64,000 nucleotides of DNA from Pedobacter quisquiliarum. Lineage in GTDB: Bacteria > Bacteroidota > Bacteroidia > Sphingobacteriales > Sphingobacteriaceae. The translations under genes were made by a program, and so were the position numbers. Shown one piece after another: positions 9,511 to 16,066 of this stretch. Within the stretch, counting starts at the first letter, position 1. Each line of letters opens with the position of its first letter. The stretch lies in contig NZ_BMIL01000001.1 of the NCBI RefSeq assembly GCF_014642175.1, positions 469,698 through 533,697 of the forward strand, in the 5' to 3' direction. Under the pieces are notes generated by a model. It was given only the letters and a program-made list of their open reading frames with translations, was not told the DNA's origin and made no database searches.

Positions 9511-10158
9511 TTACATCGGAGGAATCGTTCCTGTTCCTGTAGTTCCAGTTGTTGAACCCGATCCAGTGGTGCCGGTTGTACCTGAACCTGTTGTACCAGT
9601 GGTACCAGTTCCAGTGGTGCCCATAGTGCCAGTTCCAGTTGTACCAGTGGTTTTACCCGGTTTAACTTTTCCTTTTCTTTCATTAACTGTAGTTCCGGTT
9701 CCTGCTTTACCAGTACCCATTGTTCCAGTACCTGTAGTGCCGGTTCCAGTGCCAATAGTTCCAGTTCCGGTGGTGCCTGTACCAATTGTTCCAGTTCCAA
9801 TCGTACCAGTTCCTGTTCCAGTAGTTCCTGTTCCAGTAGTTCCGGTACCAATTGTGCCAGTTCCAGTTGTACCAGTGCCCGTACCGATTGTTCCGGTGCC
9901 AATTGTACCAGTTCCTGTAGTACCAGTACCTATTGTTCCAGTTCCAGTTGTTCCAGTACCAATGGTGCCGGTTCCTGTTGTACCAGTTCCGATTGTTCCA
10001 GTACCTGTCCCGGTAGTACCTGTTCCGGTTCCAATAGTTCCGGTCCCAGTAGTACCACTCCCGCTAGTTCCCGTACCTGTTCCTGTTGTTCCCGTTTGTG
10101 CAACTGCATAGTTCATAGCCAGTGCAATTATTGCTGTCGAAAAAATTACTCTTTTCAT
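9511..10158 (-). CDS. Secreted Gly-Thr dipeptide-repeat protein
   Basis: A 215-residue protein with a clean signal peptide (MKRVIFSTAIIALAMNYAVAQ). The mature chain is almost entirely Gly and Thr, with Ile, Ser or Met appearing regularly in units like GTGTIGTGTTGT. A short basic island (VNERKGKVKPGK, ~150-161) interrupts the repeat and the chain ends TIPPM. I do not recognise a family; the pattern suggests a flexible or beta-structured surface or periplasmic polymer-like segment. The frame choice is supported by the signal peptide; the opposite strand is also open but has none. The repeat DNA is likely to vary in length between strains. Confidence 0.65.
   Translation of the reverse strand: MKRVIFSTAIIALAMNYAVAQTGTTGTGTGTSGSGTTGTGTIGTGTGTTGTGTGTIGTGTTGTGTIGTGTTGTGTIGTGTTGTGTIGTGTIGTGTGTTGTGTIGTGTTGTGTTGTGTGTIGTGTIGTGTTGTGTIGTGTGTTGTGTMGTGKAGTGTTVNERKGKVKPGKTTGTTGTGTMGTTGTGTTGTTGSGTTGTTGSGSTTGTTGTGTIPPM
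9566..10111. repeat. Tandem 6-nt-based repeat tract encoding the Gly-Thr region
   Basis: Over about 540 bp the plus strand repeats units like GTTCCAGTACCn with a 6-bp period and higher-order 12-18 bp patterns. Third positions vary freely (cca, cct, ccg, ccc) while the encoded Gly-Thr pattern stays fixed, so the repeat is conserved at protein level rather than being a recent perfect DNA duplication. Confidence 0.8.
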
Positions 10159-10415
10159 AATGTTAAAATTTAAGTTTTCAATAGGTGATTGCCATAACTA
10201 CAACTGGGCGGCTGCTAGGTTTGAGGTTTCGGCAATTTGGGTACTTCACCAGCTACAAAGCGTGTTATGCACAGGAACAAAGCGTGTATGCCGATGCGTG
10301 AAGTTGCAGGGGAAGTACGGTGCAGGTCTAGTATATAACTTCAAACAAAACCAAAATTAAAGCTGTTCTTCTTGTTCTTAACCTCAGTATTAAGCTGTCA
10401 AATATTAGGAATAAT

Positions 10416-11174
10416 ATGGAAATTAAAGTTAAACATAGTGACACCTACTTCCTGCCAGAGCAGATTACAGCGGAAAACAACCTTAGGGCATGGCAGATCA
10501 ACCAAGAGTTTATCAGAAAGGTAGATACTACGGAATATCCCTGTGTAGGTGCGAAGGCTGCATTTAACACAAAGCAATACAGACTTGGCGTGTACGATCG
10601 CATGGGAGTTGAAGAAAGCACGGCTGCGCTTGCACGTGATTTAAAGTTATATATTGAGGATTCCCTTGGGACGGACTGCAACTACATGTCTATGATTGCG
10701 GTGTTTGAAGATAAGGTTGACTCAGAGATCGACTTTGAGAAGAAGCTGTGGGAACAGTTGCAGCAGTTACATGATGCTGACGTGGATGCGGAATGGGATC
10801 CTTCGGTGTCCAGTGACCCTTCAGATCCGAACTTTAGCTTCAGCTTCAACGGTTACGCATTTTTCGTGGTGGGGCTTCATCCCCAAGCGAGCAGACGCGC
10901 ACGCCGGTTTGGCTTTACAGCCATGGCGTTTAACCTCCATAAGCAGTTTGAAGTACTTCGCGATTCTGGGGTATATGAGAAAATGAAGCAGACCATTAGA
11001 ACCAGAGAAAACAATTACGACGGTGGGATTAATCCAATGCTTAAGGATCATGGGCAGGGTTTGGAAGCACCACAGTATAGTGGGCGTGAGGTTGATGAAA
11101 GTTGGAAGTGTCCATTTCTAAGCAAAAATAGGAGTATGTCGGAGCTTGCTGCTCTTGCCAATCCACATATCTAA
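10416..11174 (+). CDS. YqcI/YcgG family protein, GntA-like heme-dependent N-hydroxylase family
   Basis: A 252-residue cytosolic protein with the marks of the YqcI/YcgG family: TTEYPCVGAKAAF near residue 40, FSFNGYAFFVVGLHPQASRRARRF (~147-170) and FNLHKQFE. Characterised relatives such as GntA hydroxylate guanidine nitrogens using heme. Which amine or guanidine this one acts on is unknown. The DUF1989 gene follows after 16 bp and then a glycosyltransferase, so the three probably form an operon. Family assignment is fairly sure; the reaction is inference. Confidence 0.75.
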   Translation: MEIKVKHSDTYFLPEQITAENNLRAWQINQEFIRKVDTTEYPCVGAKAAFNTKQYRLGVYDRMGVEESTAALARDLKLYIEDSLGTDCNYMSMIAVFEDKVDSEIDFEKKLWEQLQQLHDADVDAEWDPSVSSDPSDPNFSFSFNGYAFFVVGLHPQASRRARRFGFTAMAFNLHKQFEVLRDSGVYEKMKQTIRTRENNYDGGINPMLKDHGQGLEAPQYSGREVDESWKCPFLSKNRSMSELAALANPHI

Positions 11175-11190
11175 ACACCTTATTTAATCT

Positions 11191-11778
11191 ATGATAGAAA
11201 CCATACAAAAACAAACCGGCGCTGCATTCGAATTAAAAGCTGGAGACCGACTGAAAGTTATTGATCCGCAAGGGGAACAGGTGAGCGACATGGTCTTATT
11301 TAATGCTTCAGACAAGCGTGAAAAGATCTCCTCCGGGAAAACCCTTGACTTTGAAAACACCATATTGATTACTAAAGGTCATCACCTCTGGAGTAACCGT
11401 AGTCACAAGATGATGGAAATACTGGAGGATACAAATGGCAGAAACGACTTCCTGCTTGCGCCATGCAGCCCGGAGACTTTCCAGATTCTGTATGAAAATC
11501 CAGAATACCATCCAAGCTGCTTTGAGAACCTTTATACAAATCTGGCTTCTTTTGGCATTGAACCAGATGATATCCCTACGGCATTCAACATATTTATGAA
11601 TGTTCAATTTAGTCCGGACGGAACGCTTTCTGTTGATCCGCCACAAAGTAAAGCTGGAGATTACATGTTGTTTGAAGCAAAGATGGATTTGGTGGTTGGA
11701 CTTACCGCTTGTTCAGCAGAACAATCAAACAACTGGGCATTTAAACCCATACAATACGAGATCATAAGATGCGCCTGA
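11191..11778 (+). CDS. DUF1989 (urea carboxylase-associated family) protein
   Basis: A 195-residue protein of the DUF1989 family. It shows the N-terminal GDRLKVIDPQGEQVSDMVLF block, KGHHLWSNRSHKMMEILEDT, the Cys-containing APCSPETF, and FNIFMNVQ followed by GDYMLFEAKMDL. Family members are linked to urea and guanidine breakdown (urea carboxylase-associated proteins), with conserved polar residues thought to bind metal. Its neighbour is a YqcI/YcgG (GntA-like) protein, which fits a shared role in nitrogen-rich small molecule chemistry. Its end overlaps the next gene by 10 bp. Confidence 0.8.
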   Translation: MIETIQKQTGAAFELKAGDRLKVIDPQGEQVSDMVLFNASDKREKISSGKTLDFENTILITKGHHLWSNRSHKMMEILEDTNGRNDFLLAPCSPETFQILYENPEYHPSCFENLYTNLASFGIEPDDIPTAFNIFMNVQFSPDGTLSVDPPQSKAGDYMLFEAKMDLVVGLTACSAEQSNNWAFKPIQYEIIRCA

Positions 11779-12752
11779 GTTATGTGTTACCCATCAAGTG
11801 GGATGCCGGGCAAGACATAGACGAGCTTACCGGTTATCTGGAATCCATTTCCGCCCATGTAGAGCTGCTTATTATAGACGGCTCTGCTGCTGCTAACTTC
11901 AAGCGGCACCATGAAGCCTGGGCTCACTTTGGAAAGCATATCCCGCCAGCTGCGTCCTTTACCTTTATCAACGGTAAGGTAAATGGCGTGATGACTGGTT
12001 TTCGAACTGCGCAGCATGATAAGGTGGTGATTGCTGATGACGACATCAGGTATACCGTGGCGCAGCTGGAACACATGACGCAACTTCTTGATGAAGCGCA
12101 TTTGATTGTACCTCAAAACTATTTCGCACCTAATCCATGGCACGCACAGTGGGACACTGCCCGAACGCTGCTAAACCGAGCTTTGCACCACGATTACCCA
12201 GGAACACTTGCCCTGCAACGTGATTTTATTAATGCCTTGGGCGGTTATGATGGAGATGTGCTGTTCGAAAATCTGGAACTCATGCGAACCATTCAGGCAG
12301 GTGGGGGTAAAGTACTATACAAACCGGATATGTTTGTGGAGCGACTGCCGCCAACGGCGAAACACTTCTGGTCTCAACGCGTTCGGCAGGCTTATGACGA
12401 CTATGCGCAGCCCACTAAACTTGTAATCTTCTTTTTGCTGATGCCTGCGCTGATTGCAGCAGGATTTGTTTCTGCTTTGCTGCCTTTGCTGCTGCTTGGT
12501 TCATCCATTGGGATTGCGGAGGTAGGGCGAAGACGACATGGTGGCGCAAAACATTTTCCTTTGACAGCATCATTCTATGCACCTTGCTGGATACTGGAAA
12601 GAGGCATCTGTACTTGGTTGGCTTTGTTTGCGAAGCTCCTTAATGGTGGCGTTCGATATAATGGTAAAATCCTTAGCGTTGCAGCCAATCCAATCTGGAA
12701 ACTACGATCAAAGATCAATGCACGTCAGCTCGCAAATTCCGTGTCTATTTAG
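11769..12752 (+). CDS. Glycosyltransferase family 2-like membrane protein
   Basis: A 327-residue protein with a GT-A-like N-terminal domain: the first strand RLSYVLPIKW, VELLIIDGSA and the metal-binding acidic triplet in KVVIADDDIRYT (~89-100). A later FENLELMRTI segment fits the acceptor or catalytic acid region. Residues ~215-245 are strongly hydrophobic (one or two membrane segments), with a further hydrophobic stretch at ~265-290. It probably transfers a sugar at the inner membrane. The 10-bp overlap with the DUF1989 gene argues for co-expression. The substrate is unknown. Confidence 0.75.
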   Translation: MRLSYVLPIKWDAGQDIDELTGYLESISAHVELLIIDGSAAANFKRHHEAWAHFGKHIPPAASFTFINGKVNGVMTGFRTAQHDKVVIADDDIRYTVAQLEHMTQLLDEAHLIVPQNYFAPNPWHAQWDTARTLLNRALHHDYPGTLALQRDFINALGGYDGDVLFENLELMRTIQAGGGKVLYKPDMFVERLPPTAKHFWSQRVRQAYDDYAQPTKLVIFFLLMPALIAAGFVSALLPLLLLGSSIGIAEVGRRRHGGAKHFPLTASFYAPCWILERGICTWLALFAKLLNGGVRYNGKILSVAANPIWKLRSKINARQLANSVSI

Positions 12753-12816
12753 TTTCTGCGCACTTAGCTTAACATCCTGTTAATACCTCCGACATTTGCT
12801 TCATGTAATTTTGAAT

Positions 12817-13029
12817 ATGAAAATAATTTGTCGCAAACATGAGGGGCTGATTGATGTTCCCGGACCTGCCCAACTAAGGCGTTTGAAGTTCAGGTTCAAT
12901 GCATATGTACTGGAGTGTCCAGTATGTGGTCATCAATTGCTTATTAATGTGATTCAGCAGGAGATCATTCACCAGAAAGGGGAGGCAAAACCGCCATGGC
13001 TATGGCATCTGGCTGGTAAATCAGCATAA
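12817..13029 (+). CDS. Small hypothetical protein with a CPVCGH motif
   Basis: A 70-residue frame starting at ATG 12817 (a TTG at 12796 is also in frame). It has Cys-Arg-Lys-His near the N-terminus and CPVCGH in the middle, which could give a C-H/C-C zinc site, with few hydrophobic stretches. It lies alone between the glycosyltransferase and thioesterase genes on the same strand. Codon use looks coding. I do not recognise a family. Confidence 0.5.
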   Translation: MKIICRKHEGLIDVPGPAQLRRLKFRFNAYVLECPVCGHQLLINVIQQEIIHQKGEAKPPWLWHLAGKSA

Positions 13030-13033
13030 ATGT

Positions 13034-13041
13034 TACTTTTG
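13034..13041 (+). promoter_or_regulatory. -7 promoter box of the thioesterase gene
   Basis: TACTTTTG matches TAnnTTTG exactly and lies 16 bp before the ATG at 13058. No clear -33 element is seen. Confidence 0.45.
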
Positions 13042-13057
13042 CAGAAAAAACCAGCTA

Positions 13058-13468
13058 ATGCCAGGCAAAACAACACGCGACATGACGATAGAAGAACGGA
13101 TCAACGGATCAGAAACCAGAATATTCAAAGCTGTATTCCCAAATACGACAAACCATTATGATACGCTGTTTGGCGGAACAGCCATGCACATGATGGATGA
13201 AGTCGCTTTCATCACCGCGACCAGGTTCAGCAGACAAATCATGGTAACGGTAAGCAGCGACAAAATAGATTTCAAAAGACCAATACCGGCGGGTACCATT
13301 GTAGAGTTAATCGGCAGGGTTGTACACATTGGAAATACAAGTCTTAAAGTTGCAGTAGAGATCTACATCGAACAGATGTACGCTGAGGGTCGTGAACTTG
13401 CCATACAAGGTAACTTTACCTTTGTTGCGATAGATGAGTTTAAGCAACCGGTAAGCGTTATCAAGTAA
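13058..13468 (+). CDS. Acyl-CoA thioesterase, hotdog fold (YciA/BACH-like)
   Basis: A 136-residue single hotdog domain. FPNTTNHYDTLFGGTAMHMMDEVAFITATR contains the Asn, Asp and Gly-Gly positions typical of the acyl-CoA hydrolase subfamily, and VTVSSDKIDFKRPIPAGTIVELIGRV is the central strand block. It likely hydrolyses acyl-CoA thioesters in the cytosol as a hexamer. An internal ATG at 13082 (MTIEER) is an alternative start, but the upstream promoter-like box at 13034 is compatible with 13058. Confidence 0.88.
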   Translation: MPGKTTRDMTIEERINGSETRIFKAVFPNTTNHYDTLFGGTAMHMMDEVAFITATRFSRQIMVTVSSDKIDFKRPIPAGTIVELIGRVVHIGNTSLKVAVEIYIEQMYAEGRELAIQGNFTFVAIDEFKQPVSVIK

Positions 13469-13481
13469 AACATTAGGAAGA

Positions 13482-14132
13482 CTATTTTGCAAGGTCAAAT
13501 ACCTGTGCCAGGGTATGCGTATGTACACCTGGCTTGGATTGAAGTGCGGCATTGTGCATGGCCATCGCTACTGTTTTTCCTGATATTGGTCTATACTGTT
13601 TGAACAAGCCTATAGCATTCACAACATTTAAGACCTTGTATGCAAGCTGTTCACCGAACCGCTCTTCCTGCCGATCGCCATGTAGCAGTCCTGGCTGAAT
13701 GATGGTGATGTGTTTAAAAGGCAGAGCCTTGACATCACGTTCCAGTTCGCCTTTCATGCGCGAGTAGAAAATTTTGGAATCCGGACTTGAAGAGGCTGCA
13801 GAGATCAACACATAGGTTGGCACCTGATTTTGGGCCGCTGCCTGTGCAAACTGGTACTGATAGGTATAGTCAATGGTATATTGTTTGTCTTTGCTCCCGG
13901 CCTGTTTTAAAGTTGTGCCGAGTGCGGAGAAAAGGACGTCACCTTTTACCAGATGCATCCATTCAGCAGGTCGATCAAAGTTAATGATGTGCTCCTCAAT
14001 CTTTTCATGTTGTATACCGGTAGACCGGCGGACAAATACGAGCAGTTTTGAAAAGCGATCATCATGAAGTAAAAGGTGGAGGAGTTGATTACCTACAAGT
14101 CCGGTTGCTCCAATGATGATCGCTGTTTTCAT
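13482..14132 (-). CDS. NAD(P)-binding Rossmann-fold protein (atypical SDR, YbjT/HTATIP2-like)
   Basis: A 216-residue protein starting with MKTAIIIGATGLVGNQLL, the dinucleotide-binding GxTGxxG of NmrA/HTATIP2-like atypical SDRs. DVLFSALGTT and YVLISAASSS follow, then YSRMKGELE, which supplies the YxxxK pair. The C-terminus has IIQPGLLHGDR. It acts as an oxidoreductase or NAD(P)H-sensing protein; no substrate can be inferred. It converges on the thioesterase gene with a 13-bp gap. Confidence 0.82.
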   Translation of the reverse strand: MKTAIIIGATGLVGNQLLHLLLHDDRFSKLLVFVRRSTGIQHEKIEEHIINFDRPAEWMHLVKGDVLFSALGTTLKQAGSKDKQYTIDYTYQYQFAQAAAQNQVPTYVLISAASSSPDSKIFYSRMKGELERDVKALPFKHITIIQPGLLHGDRQEERFGEQLAYKVLNVVNAIGLFKQYRPISGKTVAMAMHNAALQSKPGVHTHTLAQVFDLAK

Positions 14133-14323
14133 ATCCTAATGTTTAAAGCTAATTACAAAATCAGCATCATTTTGTTTTAGTCGGTTCGTCGTGGTCGATT
14201 AACCTGCCCTGCGCGGGCAAACATATAGGTTATCCATGGTATCCATCAGGATCTAAGTAGCCGTGCTTTTTACTAACAGACCCTATTGTAACAACAGGTT
14301 TATGTAGACTGGGTGACATTTAG

Positions 14324-14340
14324 AAATATAATTTATATTT
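14324..14340. promoter_or_regulatory. Candidate operator palindrome upstream of the TetR gene
   Basis: AAATATA (14324-14330) and TATATTT (14334-14340) form a perfect inverted repeat with a 3-bp centre, 35 bp before the tetR start. The spacing and symmetry fit an autoregulatory TetR site. It is very AT-rich, so chance is possible. Confidence 0.35.
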
Positions 14341-14375
14341 TGGCTCAGTTAGGTGAACAAAAAGCGGTTTAACAT

Positions 14376-14993
14376 ATGGAGCTAAATACCAAAAAAATTC
14401 ATTTGATGGAATGTGCCGAAAGGCTATTTTCAGAGAACGGTTATGCGGAAACTTCTATCAGAGATATAGCGAAGCACGCTTCGGTAAACTCTGCCATGAT
14501 CTCTTACTACTTTGGGTCTAAAGAGAAACTTGTTAAAGCGATCCTAGATTATCGGACCACGGACTTAGATAAACTACTGCCAACACTTCATCTTCAAAGC
14601 TCCAGTAACCTGGAACACATTATGGCAATCATCAACTTTTATATAGATAAGGTTTTTGAACAAAAGCACTTTTATAAGCTTTTGTACCAGCTGCAGGCGA
14701 GCGATTCGCAGGCTTCGTTGATGGAACATTTCAATACAATGCGGCATCGGAATCACTATCTGTTAAAATCGATCTTTGAAGCTGGTGCAGCTGCAGGGGA
14801 GTTTGATCCCGACATTGACGTCTCCCTGGTAACCAGTACGTTAACGGGATCGATCAACCACATTGTCTTTAATCAGGCCTACTACCGTGATGTGAATGAT
14901 TTGAAGAAAATGCCTGAGAAGAAATTTGTCGCGCTGCTTAAAGAAAGATCGAAAGCACACTTACATAAGCTGGTCCTCGCGATGATCCATTAG
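14376..14993 (+). CDS. TetR/AcrR family transcriptional regulator
   Basis: A 205-residue repressor. Residues ~5-52 are a TetR helix-turn-helix domain: AERLFSENGYAETSIRDIAKHA, VNSAMISYYFGSKEKL. The rest is an all-helical ligand-binding domain resembling the CecR-like C-terminal type. It ends convergently on the alpha/beta hydrolase gene, overlapping it by 33 bp, so the hydrolase is not in its operon. Likely targets are itself or the divergent NAD(P)-binding gene. The ligand is unknown. Confidence 0.9.
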   Translation: MELNTKKIHLMECAERLFSENGYAETSIRDIAKHASVNSAMISYYFGSKEKLVKAILDYRTTDLDKLLPTLHLQSSSNLEHIMAIINFYIDKVFEQKHFYKLLYQLQASDSQASLMEHFNTMRHRNHYLLKSIFEAGAAAGEFDPDIDVSLVTSTLTGSINHIVFNQAYYRDVNDLKKMPEKKFVALLKERSKAHLHKLVLAMIH

Positions 14994-15974
14994 TTCGGGG
15001 GCTTCCAGAAAGTCGTTGATCATTACATTGAGCTCAACGGCATGTTCCATAAGGCTAAGGTGACCACTATCTACCTGAAGGTGTTTAGCGTTCGGTATTT
15101 GTGTTTCCAAATAAACGCCTGCCTCCTGAATTAATATCGGGTCTTGTGCAGCTGTCAGAATCAAGGCCGGCACCTGTATCTGCGGAAGTGCTGTGGTCGC
15201 ATCATAATCGAGAATGCCAAGGAATGCATCGGCAATGCCTTCTGGTGGATTGAAGGCCGCAATTCTTGTCATAAAGCGTAACTGCGAGGCCGTTTGCTCA
15301 CCGGAAAAAAGCAGGTACCTGTAAGAAAACAGGCTTAGGCCATTCAGGTAATTCACCATGCTGATGATCCGGAAGAACAATGGATGTCGCTTCGCAAAGG
15401 CCAGGTAAGGCCTAATCACCGGTAATTCAAGTGCCAGAAGCGTTTTCGGGAATATGGTGGTTTTAAAAGGATGCGAATAGCCCGAATGTTGTACAATGAT
15501 GCCTTTCACATTTTGCTTGCCTGGCCCGGCTGCATACTTCATGGTGACCATGCCACCCATACTGTGCCCGTGTACAACTGGGTTTTTGATGCTAAGCATC
15601 TCCAGTACTTCTGCCAGGTCCTGGGCAAGCACATCTGTGTCCGCATTAACCGGGGCGGGAGATCTTCCATGACCAGGGGCATCAATAAACAGCAATTTAT
15701 ATTTTTTGCGAAAGTAGGCACGCTGGTAGTACCATTGTAAGCCACTTGCATTTAATCCATGCAGGTACACGATTGCCTCAGCGTCCTGTGGACCATCCAG
15801 TTCAACGTAGTAAATGTTGCCACTACTACAGGTTAGATAGCCACGGCTTCTTGATGGCAGGATCCCGGGTTTTTTAACTTTCCGGTTTGACGAGAGCAAC
15901 CAGGAGATCGGATATCTTCCAAATGCCATGAATAATCCAAATGCAAGTAACTTCCATTGATGCTTAGCGGTCAT
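14961..15974 (-). CDS. Alpha/beta hydrolase with N-terminal membrane anchor
   Basis: A 337-residue protein. The first ~30 residues are hydrophobic (signal anchor). The hydrolase fold shows EAIVYLHGLNASGLQW (oxyanion-hole HG), LLFIDAPGHGRS, the nucleophile elbow GHSMGG, a catalytic Asp region ILTAAQDPIL and a catalytic His in DSGHLSLMEH. The triad is complete, so it should be active as an esterase or lipase-like enzyme; the substrate is unknown. The stop lies inside the convergent tetR gene (33-bp overlap). Confidence 0.87.
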   Translation of the reverse strand: MTAKHQWKLLAFGLFMAFGRYPISWLLSSNRKVKKPGILPSRSRGYLTCSSGNIYYVELDGPQDAEAIVYLHGLNASGLQWYYQRAYFRKKYKLLFIDAPGHGRSPAPVNADTDVLAQDLAEVLEMLSIKNPVVHGHSMGGMVTMKYAAGPGKQNVKGIIVQHSGYSHPFKTTIFPKTLLALELPVIRPYLAFAKRHPLFFRIISMVNYLNGLSLFSYRYLLFSGEQTASQLRFMTRIAAFNPPEGIADAFLGILDYDATTALPQIQVPALILTAAQDPILIQEAGVYLETQIPNAKHLQVDSGHLSLMEHAVELNVMINDFLEAPELMDHREDQLM

Positions 15975-16066
15975 ATCGTTGATTTAGTTTCAAAATTTGA
16001 AATGCAATAAAGTCGTGCCAAACTGTTTCCTACCTTAGCAGCGTATTTTCATTCAAGGTAACCACA

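Noticed and set aside
9566..10111. Val-Pro-rich frame on the plus strand opposite the Gly-Thr repeat gene
   Set aside because: It is open only because the 6-bp repeat lacks stops in both directions; it has no signal peptide or plausible start, whereas the minus-strand frame has both.
9566..10111. Repeat tract as a CRISPR array
   Set aside because: The period is 6 bp with no spacers and it encodes a regular peptide; no cas genes are present.
10160..10360. 66-residue plus-strand frame between the repeat gene and the GntA-like gene
   Set aside because: No family resemblance, poor codon character, and it starts at the back of the upstream gene's leader.
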